Assembly: GCA_036846005.1 (NCBI GenBank)
Contig: DAIUCV010000002.1
Coordinates: forward strand, 1-47,845
Direction: 5' to 3'
From: DATEXQ01 sp036846005
GTDB lineage: Bacteria; Patescibacteriota; Microgenomatia; UBA8517
Length of the DNA: 47,845 bases
Positions 31,253 through 40,065 of this stretch are shown here, in pieces; the first letter of the stretch is position 1; each line of letters opens with the position of its first letter. The position numbers and the translations under genes were made by a program. Under the pieces are notes generated by a model. That model saw only the letters and a program-made list of their open reading frames with translations, was not told the origin of the DNA and ran no database searches.

Positions 31253-31675
31253 TTAATTTTCTAATTTAAATTTATCTTTATAAGGATGTATGTCTCCTTT
31301 GTAAACCTTCAACCTTAAAAGTCTTTGCTTTTTTAAACGATTATCAGGCAACATCCCAAAAACAGCCTTTTCAATAATTCTTCTCGGGTTTTCCTTTAAC
31401 ATTTTAAGAAATGTAACTTCTTTAAATCCTCCCGGGTATCCAGAATGGCTTTTATAAGTTTTCTGTAATTTCTTCTTTCCTGTCAATTCAACCTTTTCGG
31501 CATTAATTACGACCACAAAATCTCCCATGTCCATATGGGTTGAATAAACTGCCTTATTTTTTCCTGTCAAAAGAATGGCGATTTTAGTTGCAAGTCTTCC
31601 CAATATTTCACCCTCTGCATCGAATAAGTGCCATTCTCTTTTTATTTCTTTTGCTTTTGGTTGATATGTTTTCAT
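31253..31675 (-). CDS. rplM: Large-subunit ribosomal protein L13
   Basis: 140 residues. WHLFDAEGEILGRLATKIAILLTGK and VVINAEKVELTGKKKLQKTYKSHSGYPGG are the L13 signatures. L13 is an early assembly protein of the 50S subunit. Coupled with rpsI as in most bacteria. Confidence 0.97.
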   Translation of the reverse strand: MKTYQPKAKEIKREWHLFDAEGEILGRLATKIAILLTGKNKAVYSTHMDMGDFVVVINAEKVELTGKKKLQKTYKSHSGYPGGFKEVTFLKMLKENPRRIIEKAVFGMLPDNRLKKQRLLRLKVYKGDIHPYKDKFKLEN

Positions 31676-31682
31676 ATTTTAT

Positions 31683-32129
31683 TTATTTTTTCGTATTTGT
31701 TGATTTTTCTTTTACTTCTGTTTTAGCATTGGTTTCTTTTTTCTTCTCTTCTTTCTTTACTTCTTTTTTCTCCTGAACCCAATCGATGAATTCCAGTCTT
31801 GCCATTCTTGCTGAATCACCTTTTCTGCTTACCAAAGGAACTATTCTTGTAAATCCGCTGGTTCTGGTTGTACCTTTCATTACTCTAAATAGCGAATTCA
31901 TTGTTTCTCTATCATTTGCCAGTTGGGCATAAACCTTTCTTCTAGCATTAACACTATTAACCTTTGCATCCGATGCCAATCCTTCAATAAATTTCTGAGC
32001 TACTTTGGCTTTGGCTAGCGTGGTGTTAATCTTGCCATTAATAACTAGCGCTCTGGCCAATGCACGAAAAAGCGCTCTTCTTGTCGAACTAGCTCTTGAT
32101 AGTTTTTTACCGATTACTCTTTTACGCAT
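31683..32129 (-). CDS. rplQ: Large-subunit ribosomal protein L17 with a charged tail
   Basis: 148 residues. MRKRVIGKKLSRASSTRRALFRALARALV opens the L17 fold, which ends near residue 118. A Lys/Glu-rich tail of about 30 residues follows and is probably disordered. L17 lies near the exit tunnel. One nucleotide separates it from rpoA. Confidence 0.95.
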   Translation of the reverse strand: MRKRVIGKKLSRASSTRRALFRALARALVINGKINTTLAKAKVAQKFIEGLASDAKVNSVNARRKVYAQLANDRETMNSLFRVMKGTTRTSGFTRIVPLVSRKGDSARMARLEFIDWVQEKKEVKKEEKKKETNAKTEVKEKSTNTKK

Positions 32130-32130
32130 T

Positions 32131-33039
32131 TTAGGAAAAGTTAATATCTTTATCTGCTAAAGCAGCAGCTACAATCTTTATGGATTTTTCTCCTAAATTC
32201 CTTACTTTAACTAAATCTTCTTTTTTAACTTTAACTAAATCTTCTACTGTTTCATAACCAGCCTTAATTAGAGCATTTGCTACTCTTGTAGGAAGACCTA
32301 TCTCTTCTACCGAAAGTTTACCTGTCGGTCCTAAAGTATCTACTATTTTTACTTCCTGTTTTTCTACTTTCTTGGGAGAAAGTATCTGTTTAAAATAAGA
32401 AATAAGAATATCTGCGGATTTGATCAAAGCATCTTTAGGCTTAATTGTTCCGTCAGTCCATATTTCTAAAATAAGCTTATCGTAATTAGTAAACCTTCCC
32501 ACACGAGTTTCTTCAATCTTGTAGTTAACTTTAATAACCGGAGAAAAAATCGCATCAAGAGGAATTAATCCTATCGATTTTTCTTCTCTGTCATCTGCTG
32601 AAAGATATCCTTCTCCAACGGTTACTTCCATCTGAGCATCAATTTTTGCTCCTTTATTCAGGAATGCCAAAACTGCTTCTGGATTGGCGATCTTTAAATT
32701 CGCTGGTACTTGAATATCTTTTGCTTTTACTTCACCAGGTCCTTTTGCCGAAAGTTTAACCGTAATAGGTTTTTCTCCATCATAGGAAAATCGTACCTTT
32801 TTAAGGTTAAGTAAAAACTCAACTACATCTTCTTTCATTCCCTTTAAGGTAGAAAATTGGTGTTTAACTTGAGAAATCCTTACAGAAGTTATTGCCGCTC
32901 CTCCCAAGCTTTTCAATAAAACTCTTCTTAGGGAATTTCCTAAAGTATGTCCATAACCTTGTTCCAAAGGCGAAATTACAAATTTTGAATATGATTTGTT
33001 GTTGTCTTGTTCTGTTATTTCAAATATTGGTTGATTCAT
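32131..33039 (-). CDS. rpoA: RNA polymerase subunit alpha
   Basis: 302 residues from the ATG at 33039, preceded by AAAGGAGGTG (8-nt spacing). The N-terminal domain has GYGHTLGNSLRRVLLKSLGG for dimerisation; the C-terminal domain (about 230-300, LPTRVANALIKAGYETVEDLV) binds DNA and activators. A GTG at 33048 overlaps the ribosome-binding site and was rejected. Confidence 0.97.
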   Translation of the reverse strand: MNQPIFEITEQDNNKSYSKFVISPLEQGYGHTLGNSLRRVLLKSLGGAAITSVRISQVKHQFSTLKGMKEDVVEFLLNLKKVRFSYDGEKPITVKLSAKGPGEVKAKDIQVPANLKIANPEAVLAFLNKGAKIDAQMEVTVGEGYLSADDREEKSIGLIPLDAIFSPVIKVNYKIEETRVGRFTNYDKLILEIWTDGTIKPKDALIKSADILISYFKQILSPKKVEKQEVKIVDTLGPTGKLSVEEIGLPTRVANALIKAGYETVEDLVKVKKEDLVKVRNLGEKSIKIVAAALADKDINFS

Positions 33040-33062
33040 CAAATTCACCTCCTTTAAATATT

Positions 33063-33662
33063 TTATCGCGAATAGAATTCAATAATATCTTGTATCGAAA
33101 TCGGCTCAGTAAAATCATCCAGTGTAGGATTTCTCTTTATCAATCCTACCGCCCCTTTTCTATTAAGCCATTCTGGAATTTTAACATTTTTATCCCCTAA
33201 AATCTTTTTGGCGCTAGGAATATTCATACCTTTGGATGTCAGACTAACAGTATCTCCTTTTTTTACCTGGCAGGATGGGATGTTTACTTTTTTATTATTC
33301 ATTAATACATGTCTATGAGAAACAAATTGTCTTGCAGCAAATCTGGTCGGAGCAAAACCCAATCTGTAAACGACATTATCCAGTCTTTTTTCCAGTAAAA
33401 TAACAAGTTTTTCGGCAGTATTACCCTTAGTTTTCAGAGCTTTAAAAACGTAATTTTTAAATTGCTTTTCCATAACCCCATAAAGTCTCTTGGCTTTTTG
33501 TTTTTCTCTTAATTGTCTTCCGTATTGCGAAGGGGCTCTCATTCTTTTTGCCCCATGCATACCGGGAGGGACGTTTAATCGGGTTAACTTAGCTCCCTTA
33601 CCGAATAAATCTACTCCTTCTCTTCTGGACAATCTGTCTTTTGGTCCTGTATATCTTGCCAT
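33063..33662 (-). CDS. rpsD: Small-subunit ribosomal protein S4
   Basis: 199 residues, full length. The N-terminal zinc cysteines are absent (C-minus form). The S4 RNA-binding domain reads LEKRLDNVVYRLGFAPTRFAARQFVSHRHVLMNNKKVNIPS. Confidence 0.97.
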   Translation of the reverse strand: MARYTGPKDRLSRREGVDLFGKGAKLTRLNVPPGMHGAKRMRAPSQYGRQLREKQKAKRLYGVMEKQFKNYVFKALKTKGNTAEKLVILLEKRLDNVVYRLGFAPTRFAARQFVSHRHVLMNNKKVNIPSCQVKKGDTVSLTSKGMNIPSAKKILGDKNVKIPEWLNRKGAVGLIKRNPTLDDFTEPISIQDIIEFYSR

Positions 33663-33678
33663 AATTTATAAATTACTT

Positions 33679-34041
33679 TTATGCTCTCCTTTTCTTTTTG
33701 GGTCTTGGTCCGTTATGAGGAAAGGGGGTAACATCTGCTATCATGGAAATTCTAACTCCCGCGCTTCTTACAGCTCTTAAGGCGGCATCTCTTCCAGGAC
33801 CTGGGCCTTTGAGATAAATTTCAACTTCTTCTAAACCATACTTCTCTTTAGCCTCGTTTAAAACTTTTTCTACAGCAGAAGTTGCAGCAAACGGAGTTGC
33901 TTTTCTGGTTCCCTTAAATCCACTCAAGCCAGATGATCCCCAAGCCAAACAATCTCCGGCATCATTGGTAACAGTTACCAGGGTGTTGTTAAAACTTGCC
34001 GAAATATAGAGCTTTCCTGATTCAATTTTTTTATTAACCAT
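33679..34041 (-). CDS. rpsK: Small-subunit ribosomal protein S11
   Basis: 120 residues. ASFNNTLVTVTNDAGDCLAWGSSG and VEIYLKGPGPGRDAALRAVRSAGVRI are the S11 signatures, ending PHNGPRPKKKRRA. Confidence 0.97.
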   Translation of the reverse strand: MVNKKIESGKLYISASFNNTLVTVTNDAGDCLAWGSSGLSGFKGTRKATPFAATSAVEKVLNEAKEKYGLEEVEIYLKGPGPGRDAALRAVRSAGVRISMIADVTPFPHNGPRPKKKRRA

Positions 34042-34044
34042 ATT

Positions 34045-34452
34045 TTATTTTTCCTCGCTAGTGGGTGTACCCTGCCTAGAAAGCATTTCTTTCTTAAATG
34101 CACCAACCGTTTTTCTTTTGCCTCTTTTTGTTCTGGCGTTCGTTCTAGTCCTTTGACCTCTTGAAGGAAGACCTCTCGCATGCCTTATGCCTCTGTAGGT
34201 TCCAATCTCTCTTAAACGACTGATATTTCCTTTAACGTTTCTTGCCAATTCACCCTCTATCGTAAATTCCTCAACTTTTGCGGCCGTTTTTGTTAGTTCA
34301 CCACTTGATAATTCGGAAATCCTTTTACTTTCATCTATTTTTAAATTTTTAAGTATTTTTTTAGACAAACTCCAACCTATACCCTTTATTTTTGTAAGAG
34401 CATAATCAATTCTTAAATTGTCCTGTAGGTCTATTCCTGCTATTCTCGCCAT
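34045..34452 (-). CDS. rpsM: Small-subunit ribosomal protein S13
   Basis: 135 residues. ARIAGIDLQDNLRIDYALTKIKGIG and the GTYRGIRHARGLPSRGQRTRTNARTKRG block are diagnostic. The C-terminus extends about 12 residues past the usual end. Confidence 0.97.
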   Translation of the reverse strand: MARIAGIDLQDNLRIDYALTKIKGIGWSLSKKILKNLKIDESKRISELSSGELTKTAAKVEEFTIEGELARNVKGNISRLREIGTYRGIRHARGLPSRGQRTRTNARTKRGKRKTVGAFKKEMLSRQGTPTSEEK

Positions 34453-34458
34453 AATAAA

Positions 34459-34572
34459 TTACCCCTGCCTTTGTTTATGTCTGGGGTTTTTGCAAATAAT
34501 ATAAAGGACTCCTTTTCTTCTTACTATCTTGCAATTCTTGCATCTTTTCTTAATTGACGATTGAACTTTCAT
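34459..34572 (-). CDS. rpmJ: Large-subunit ribosomal protein L36
   Basis: 37 residues, MKVQSSIKKRCKNCKIVRRKG then LYIICKNPRHKQRQG. The zinc ligands C11, C14, C27 and H32 are all kept. It sits between infA and rpsM, the standard bacterial place. Confidence 0.96.
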   Translation of the reverse strand: MKVQSSIKKRCKNCKIVRRKGVLYIICKNPRHKQRQG

Positions 34573-34583
34573 ATTTTTTTAAG

Positions 34584-34799
34584 TTAATATTTATAAACTA
34601 TTCTTCCTCTTTCCAGATCATATCGTGTCATTTCAACTTTGACCCTATCTCCCGGAAAGATTCTGATATAACCCCTCCTCATCTTGCCTTTTAAAGTGGC
34701 AAGAATTACTTTGCTATTAACCAACTCTACCCTAAACATTGTGTTAGGTAATGCTTCGGTTACTGTACCATCAATATTGGTTAAAGTCTGATTTTTCAT
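34584..34799 (-). CDS. infA: Translation initiation factor IF-1
   Basis: 71 residues, a single S1-type OB fold. GTVTEALPNTMFRVELVNSKVILATLKGKMRRGYIRIFPGDRVKVEM is nearly consensus. IF-1 binds the 30S A site during initiation. A terminator lies in the 68-nt space between it and map. Confidence 0.97.
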   Translation of the reverse strand: MKNQTLTNIDGTVTEALPNTMFRVELVNSKVILATLKGKMRRGYIRIFPGDRVKVEMTRYDLERGRIVYKY

Positions 34800-34824
34800 T
34801 TATGCGTTATTGAAATTTGGCAAC

Positions 34825-34856
34825 AAAAAAAACGCGAGGATTTCTCCCTAGCATTT
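34825..34856 (-). terminator. Terminator-like hairpin between map and infA
   Basis: AAATGCTAGG / CCTCGCGTTT on the minus strand (10 positions, one mismatch, one G-U), loop of 7, then a run of eight T. It lies inside an otherwise continuous ribosomal operon, 25 nt before the infA start, so it should reduce or regulate read-through into infA-rpmJ-rpsM-rpsK-rpsD-rpoA. Confidence 0.75.
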
Positions 34857-34867
34857 CTTAAAAATTT

Positions 34868-35635
34868 CTATGCAGTCAAAATTTTTGTACGCTCTTTTGT
34901 TACTGCAACGGTTTCTTCGAAAAGTGCTGATATTTTACCATCACGCGTGGAGATTGTCCATCCGTCATCAGAAATTTCTATATCTCCACTACCTTTGGCA
35001 TACATTACTTCAATCGCTAAAGTCATGCCTGGTAAAATTTCCGGGGTGGCTTCTTTTTTCCATTGCCTAAAGCAGGGAATTTCCGGTTCTTCATGTAAAT
35101 TTTTCCCAACCCCATGACCAACCAACGCTTTTATGGGTCGAAAATTGGCTTCTACAATAGTTTTTTCAATTGCTGCGGAGATATCAAAAATCCTGTTTCC
35201 GCAAACTGCTTCTTTAATAGCATTTTCTAAAGCTTTTTCACCGACTCTTAAAAAATCTGATAGTTCGGGATCGTTCCCGATAACTTCAGAAAAAGAGGTA
35301 TCGGTATGAAATCCCTTGTAATACATACCCAAGTCCACACTCACCAAATCATCCTTTTTAAAAATAATTGTTTCTTTGGGGATGCCATGAACAAGTCCGC
35401 TATTTACATTTACACAGGTTGTCCAAGAGTAGCCCGGCACCATTTTAAAAGAGGGTTCACCTCCTGCTTTATCAACCAATTTCGTAGCTAGATCCTCTAT
35501 TTGCTGGGCATTGGTTCCATCTCTTACTATATTTCTAACCTCCTCTTTAACTTCTGCCAATTTCTTCCCACCCTCCTCCATTTTTTTTAAATCCGCATCC
35601 GTTTTATAGGTTATTGGGTGACTGATACTAGGCAT
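34868..35635 (-). CDS. map: Type I methionine aminopeptidase
   Basis: Removes the initiator Met. 255 residues. The five metal ligands are recognisable: the two Asp in VSVDLGMYYKGFHTDTS, the His in ALVGHGVGKNLHEEPEI, and the Glu residues in LAIEVM and SALFEETVAV. Overlaps adk by 8 bp. Confidence 0.97.
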   Translation of the reverse strand: MPSISHPITYKTDADLKKMEEGGKKLAEVKEEVRNIVRDGTNAQQIEDLATKLVDKAGGEPSFKMVPGYSWTTCVNVNSGLVHGIPKETIIFKKDDLVSVDLGMYYKGFHTDTSFSEVIGNDPELSDFLRVGEKALENAIKEAVCGNRIFDISAAIEKTIVEANFRPIKALVGHGVGKNLHEEPEIPCFRQWKKEATPEILPGMTLAIEVMYAKGSGDIEISDDGWTISTRDGKISALFEETVAVTKERTKILTA

Positions 35636-36278
35636 TCAATCCTTCCTTATCAAATTCTTTAATAATATCTTCGGTAATATCCGCAATAGAACTCTCTCCG
35701 CTTACTCTTAAAAGAGTACCTTGGCTTTTTAAATATTCTATTAAAGGTTCAACATTAATTCTATATTCTGCTAGTCTTTCTTTGATACTTAGAGGTGTAT
35801 CATCCGACCTTTGGATGAGATTACCTTGACACTTATCGCACTTATTTTCCTGCAAAGGTGGATTTGTAATCAGGTTATAAGATGCGCCGCATTCAGCGCA
35901 AATTCTTCTGGATGACAAACGATTAACTACAATATCATCACTAATATCCAAAAATATTGCCTTGTCGATTTTTGCCTGTCTTTTTGACAACCAATTTGCC
36001 AGATCTTTATACTGGCTAACAAACCTGGGATAACCGTCAAAAAGTATGTTTTTCCCTGCAGGCTTTTTCTCTTCCAACAGCTTATCTACATATTGAGTCA
36101 TTTCTTTCTCGGGGATAAGGTTTCCTTTTTCGATAATATTTTTAATTCTTGGATCTTTTTGTGCCAATTCTCTGGCAAAATCACCTGCTTCAAAATAAAA
36201 AAGATTATATTTCTTTGCCAATATCTTCCCTTGAGTACCTTTTCCCGAACCTGGCGGTCCTAATAGAATAAGATTCAT
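35628..36278 (-). CDS. adk: Adenylate kinase, zinc-bearing lid
   Basis: 216 residues. The P-loop is GPPGSGKGTQG, the NMP-binding core is ILFDGYPR, and the lid has four Cys (CAECG ... CDKC) for a structural zinc, as in many Gram-positive enzymes. It lies between secY and map as in the classical spc operon. Confidence 0.97.
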   Translation of the reverse strand: MNLILLGPPGSGKGTQGKILAKKYNLFYFEAGDFARELAQKDPRIKNIIEKGNLIPEKEMTQYVDKLLEEKKPAGKNILFDGYPRFVSQYKDLANWLSKRQAKIDKAIFLDISDDIVVNRLSSRRICAECGASYNLITNPPLQENKCDKCQGNLIQRSDDTPLSIKERLAEYRINVEPLIEYLKSQGTLLRVSGESSIADITEDIIKEFDKEGLNA

Positions 36279-36279
36279 A

Positions 36280-37557
36280 TTAACTAAACGTGTCGTATCT
36301 TTTCATCACTAATTGGGCTTCCAATCCTCTGGTTACCTCAAGAACCACGGAAACTACTATTAAAATTCCCGTCCCACCTATAGCTAAATTGGCAACACCC
36401 AGAAAATTTTGAAAAACAGACGGAAGTATAGCAATAAACCCCAAAAAAATTGCTCCGACTAAAGTAACCCTATTTAAAACCTCCGAGAGAAAATGTATTG
36501 TTTGGGTTCCCGGTCTTATGCCTGGGATAAAACCCCCATTTTTTTGTAGATTTTCGGAAATTTTCTCCGGATTAAATACAACCGCAGTATAAAAATAAGT
36601 AAAACCGACAACCATCAAAAAATACACCACGTTATAAACGACAGATTGGGGGTTAAAAAGCTTGGTAACTTCAGAGGCTATAGAAGCAATTTTTGCGTTT
36701 CCTATTCCCGACAAAAACTGACCTGCAAAAGAAGGTAGTAATACCAAAGAAACCGCAAAGATGATAGGAATGACTCCAGCTTGATTTAGTCTTAAAGGCA
36801 AATATGAGGATGTTAACCCCGTACGTCCCGTTCTCCTGGCATAATTGATGGGAATCCTTCTGGTTGCCTCATTCATAAATACGATCATCCCTACAACTAA
36901 AATGGCAACAACTAAAAATATCAGCATCTTGAGAACATCCTCTGATCTGATTACCGAAACTGATTGTCCCAAAACGATTGGAAGCCTGGCTACTATTCCT
37001 GCAAAAATTAAAAAGGAGATACCGTTACTTATCCCGTATTCGGAAATTAGTTCTCCCAGCCATACAGCCAACATGCATCCCGCAGTCATGGTAACTATCA
37101 GAGCCAAAAGTGAAATAGGGGATAGATTTGTTATTACATTTTGATTTCTTAATAAGCTGTACATCGCAAACGATTGAAGTGCAGCAATAGGCACTGTTAA
37201 AAATCTTGTATATTGGTTAATTTTTTCCTGTCCGTATTCTCCTTCTTTGGAAAGCTCTTCCAGAGAAGGGACCACAAAGGTTAAAAGCTGCAAAATAATA
37301 GATGCATTAATGTATGGATTTAAACCCAAGGCCATGATGGAAAAGTTGGCAAGAGTTCCCCCGCTAAACACATCGAGTAAAGAAAGAAGAGGACTTCCCA
37401 AGAAAAGTGCCTGAAGAGAGGTTCTGTCGATACCTGAAACCGGAATATGTGCAATAAGTCGAAAAACAATAAGAATTGCGGCTGTAATCAATATTTTTTT
37501 TCTGACATCGGGAGACTTAAAAGTCTTAGAAAAAAAATTAAGAATTGATTTGAGCAT
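36280..37557 (-). CDS. secY: Preprotein translocase subunit SecY
   Basis: 425 residues, ten membrane segments. The plug and pore region (ALGLNPYINASIILQLLTFVVPSLEEL) and INQYTRF are conserved, as are the cytoplasmic loops ARRTGRTG and GFIPGIRPG. Works with the SecDF pair encoded at 15308-17532. Confidence 0.97.
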   Translation of the reverse strand: MLKSILNFFSKTFKSPDVRKKILITAAILIVFRLIAHIPVSGIDRTSLQALFLGSPLLSLLDVFSGGTLANFSIMALGLNPYINASIILQLLTFVVPSLEELSKEGEYGQEKINQYTRFLTVPIAALQSFAMYSLLRNQNVITNLSPISLLALIVTMTAGCMLAVWLGELISEYGISNGISFLIFAGIVARLPIVLGQSVSVIRSEDVLKMLIFLVVAILVVGMIVFMNEATRRIPINYARRTGRTGLTSSYLPLRLNQAGVIPIIFAVSLVLLPSFAGQFLSGIGNAKIASIASEVTKLFNPQSVVYNVVYFLMVVGFTYFYTAVVFNPEKISENLQKNGGFIPGIRPGTQTIHFLSEVLNRVTLVGAIFLGFIAILPSVFQNFLGVANLAIGGTGILIVVSVVLEVTRGLEAQLVMKRYDTFS

Positions 37558-37560
37558 ATA

Positions 37561-38004
37561 TTAATCTCGTAAAATTTTTCCTCCTGCCTTTTCAATCTTT
37601 TTGGCAGCCGATTTTGAAATGGGGATAGCTACAGAGAACTTCTTTGTTAATTCCCCATCACCCAAAATCTTCACTCCAAACTGTTTCGCATCATCTTCTT
37701 TTACAATACCATGCTTGACCAATAAATTTATATCTATCTTTGAACCAGTAGGCAGCATATCCAAGTATCCCAACTTCACAATTAAAGGTTTTTTCCCTGC
37801 CTTGAATTTTCCCTTACCTCTTCTTAAGGGAAGCCTTTTAATAAATGATTTCTTTACTTTTACTCCCTCAAAAATGATATTTATTTTGCCTCTACTTTTT
37901 TGCCCTTTTTGACCTCGCCCAACCGTGTGGGCTCCCCGGCCGCTTCCGTGACCTCTTCCGATTCTTCTTTTACCCTTTGTTACAGTTTTAACTAAGTTAA
38001 CCAT
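37561..38004 (-). CDS. rplO: Large-subunit ribosomal protein L15
   Basis: 147 residues. KRRIGRGHGSGRGAHTVGRGQKGQKSR opens L15; the C-terminal domain ends IPISKSAAKKIEKAGGKI. It follows rpsE with a gap of only 2 nt, so rpmD (L30) is missing from its usual position. Confidence 0.96.
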   Translation of the reverse strand: MVNLVKTVTKGKRRIGRGHGSGRGAHTVGRGQKGQKSRGKINIIFEGVKVKKSFIKRLPLRRGKGKFKAGKKPLIVKLGYLDMLPTGSKIDINLLVKHGIVKEDDAKQFGVKILGDGELTKKFSVAIPISKSAAKKIEKAGGKILRD

Positions 38005-38006
38005 AT

Positions 38007-38501
38007 TTACTCCTTTCTAGATTTTTTCTTTTTGTCTATTTCTGATATTTTCTTTAAAGCAGCAAGCGTTGCATAAACATTTGATGCTTTATTTTTTGTT
38101 CCCAAGATTTTTCCCGAAGCATCTTTGATACCCGCCGCCTCCAAAACTACTCTTACAGGACCTCCTGCTATAATACCCGATCCCGGAGGAGCAGGTTTAA
38201 GCATTACTTTAGCGGCTGAGAATTTTTCCGAGATCGAAAAGGGTATGGTTGTTCCGGCTAAAGGAATTATATCCATTCTTCTTTTAGCAGCTGATATTGC
38301 TTTGGTTATGGCGCTTCTGACGTCTTGCGCTTTAGACAATGCTACTCCGACTTTCCCTTTTTTATCTCCCACAACTACTAGAGCCGAAAACCTTATTTGA
38401 TTTCCACCTTTTGTTTTTTTTGAAATCCTTTTTATTTGGATTACCTTTTCTTCGTATTCGCTAAAAGGCCTACCCTGATTCATTCTATCTGGTGTATACA
38501 T
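38007..38501 (-). CDS. rpsE: Small-subunit ribosomal protein S5
   Basis: 164 residues. VIQIKRISKKTKGGNQIRFSALVVVGDKKGKVGVALSKAQDV (dsRBD-like) and the second domain MLKPAPPGSGIIAGGPVRVVLEAAGI mark S5. Confidence 0.97.
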   Translation of the reverse strand: MYTPDRMNQGRPFSEYEEKVIQIKRISKKTKGGNQIRFSALVVVGDKKGKVGVALSKAQDVRSAITKAISAAKRRMDIIPLAGTTIPFSISEKFSAAKVMLKPAPPGSGIIAGGPVRVVLEAAGIKDASGKILGTKNKASNVYATLAALKKISEIDKKKKSRKE

Positions 38502-38502
38502 T

Positions 38503-38847
38503 TTAAAAAATTAAACCTCCCTTTCTTGCTCCTTCAGCTACAGCTTTTACTCTTCCGTGATATTTATATCCGCTTTTGTCAAAAATAACCTTTGTAATTT
38601 TTTTCTTTTTGGCCATTTCAGCAATCTTCTCACCCAAGAGATATGCCGCATCCACCTTTGTTTTCCCTTTAATTTCTTTCTCCAATTTCTTGATTGATAA
38701 AGCAACAACGGTTTTTCCCAACGCATCGTCAATAATTTGAACATATAATCCCTTATTGGATCTATAAACCGACAATCTGGGTCTACCCTTTGTTCCGAAA
38801 ATATTTACTTTTACTCTTTTTTTCCTTTTTAAAAATTTATTGTCCAT
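38503..38847 (-). CDS. rplR: Large-subunit ribosomal protein L18
   Basis: 114 residues. RPRLSVYRSNKGLYVQIIDD and FDKSGYKYHGRVKAVAEGARKGGLIF mark L18, which binds 5S rRNA with L5. Only 1 nt precedes rpsE. Confidence 0.96.
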   Translation of the reverse strand: MDNKFLKRKKRVKVNIFGTKGRPRLSVYRSNKGLYVQIIDDALGKTVVALSIKKLEKEIKGKTKVDAAYLLGEKIAEMAKKKKITKVIFDKSGYKYHGRVKAVAEGARKGGLIF

Positions 38848-38858
38848 AATTAAAATAT

Positions 38859-39410
38859 TTAAGCTGCTTGTCCTTGAGCCTTTGCGGCTTTACCGGCCTT
38901 TCTTCTGATTACTTCCCCCAAGTAGAGAATCCCTTTACCTTTATAGGGTTCTGGTGGCCTTACCGAACGAATTTTGGCCGATATCTGTCCTACTACTTCT
39001 TTATCTATTCCGTCAACAGTTATAACATTTTTTTCAACTTTAAAAGTTATGTTATCAGGTGCAGATACTATTGCAGGTTGGGAATATCCGACGGTTAACC
39101 TCAAATCTTTCCCTGCTACCTCTGCTCGATAACCAGTTCCAACCAATTCAAGTTTTTTAGACCAGCCTTCGCTTACTCCCTTTACAGCATTGGCAATTAG
39201 AGCTCTAAATGTACCGTACATTGGCTTTGCAGCTTCATTTTTGATATTACTCGTAATAAAAATTTTACCCTCTTTTTCTTCTACTTTAATATCCTTAGGA
39301 CATTTATTTTCCAGTGTTCCTTTCGGCCCTGTAATTTTTAAAATGTTATTAACAACAGATACACTTACCCCAGAGGGTATGATAATCGACTGTTTTCCGA
39401 TTCTACTCAT
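38859..39410 (-). CDS. rplF: Large-subunit ribosomal protein L6
   Basis: 183 residues from MSRIGKQSIIIPSGV, the consensus start; the frame upstream to 39449 was rejected because it adds an unrelated N-terminus and overlaps rpsH. The two repeated domains end with VRPPEPYKGKGILYLGEVIRRKAGK. Confidence 0.96.
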   Translation of the reverse strand: MSRIGKQSIIIPSGVSVSVVNNILKITGPKGTLENKCPKDIKVEEKEGKIFITSNIKNEAAKPMYGTFRALIANAVKGVSEGWSKKLELVGTGYRAEVAGKDLRLTVGYSQPAIVSAPDNITFKVEKNVITVDGIDKEVVGQISAKIRSVRPPEPYKGKGILYLGEVIRRKAGKAAKAQGQAA

Positions 39411-39414
39411 ATTT

Positions 39415-39852
39415 TTATAAAATTTCTGCCAATACTTCTCCTCCGACACCTTTTTTAATCGCTTCTCTGGAGGAAAGAATTCCCTTGGAAGTCGAAAGTA
39501 AAAGGAAAGAGGGAGACCTGTAACTTTCCAGTTCTTCCTTTCCCATGTAAATTCTCAAACCGGGTTTTGAAATAATTTTTATATTACTTAATACCGGCTC
39601 CTTCTTAACATAAGCAATTCTTACTCTTAAGATATTGTCTTCTTTTGAGACTTCTTTAATATATCCCAAATGCTGTAAGCTTTTGGCTACTGCCTCTACT
39701 AAATTGGTTCTACCCACCACAAACTCTTTTTTACCCGTATGAGATATGTTTTTAAATCTTATTAAAAAATCTCCCACAGGATAATTGGTCATTTTAATAA
39801 CCTTAGGTTTTAAAATGTTTTTATTTTGTCTTTTAGTTTTTTCTTTTGCCAT
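39415..39852 (-). CDS. rpsH: Small-subunit ribosomal protein S8, possible N-terminal extension
   Basis: 145 residues if the first ATG is used. The usual S8 start corresponds to MTNYPVGDFLIRFKN at residue 21 (ATG at 39792, with AAGG 8 nt upstream), so the first 20 basic residues are either an extension or untranslated. The C-terminus STSKGILSSREAIKKGVGGEVLAEIL is typical. Confidence 0.94.
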   Translation of the reverse strand: MAKEKTKRQNKNILKPKVIKMTNYPVGDFLIRFKNISHTGKKEFVVGRTNLVEAVAKSLQHLGYIKEVSKEDNILRVRIAYVKKEPVLSNIKIISKPGLRIYMGKEELESYRSPSFLLLSTSKGILSSREAIKKGVGGEVLAEIL

Positions 39853-39865
39853 AGTAAAAAAATTA

Positions 39866-40051
39866 TTACCAGCTTGCCTTCTTTACACCCGGAATATTTC
39901 CTTGATGAGCCTGCTCTCTAAAACATAAACGACACAAACCAAACCTTCTTAGATAACCTCTGGATCTTCCACAAAGTCTACATCTATTCCTATAGCGGAT
40001 TTTGTACTTTAATTTTTTTGTTTCTCTCACTTCTTTTGATGTTTTTGCCAT
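39866..40051 (-). CDS. rpsZ: Small-subunit ribosomal protein S14, zinc type (type Z)
   Basis: 61 residues with the zinc motif CRLCG ... CRLCF. The short form matches type Z uS14. The C-terminus GNIPGVKKASW is the universal ending. Confidence 0.97.
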   Translation of the reverse strand: MAKTSKEVRETKKLKYKIRYRNRCRLCGRSRGYLRRFGLCRLCFREQAHQGNIPGVKKASW

Positions 40052-40065
40052 ATTTTTATTAATAA

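Noticed and set aside
38004..38007. Possible hidden rpmD (L30) gene between rpsE and rplO
   Set aside because: Only 2 nt separate the two genes, and no L30-like sequence was seen elsewhere in the cluster.
39411..39449. Longer L6 N-terminus
   Set aside because: MSRIGKQ at 39410 is the consensus start; the extension overlaps rpsH.
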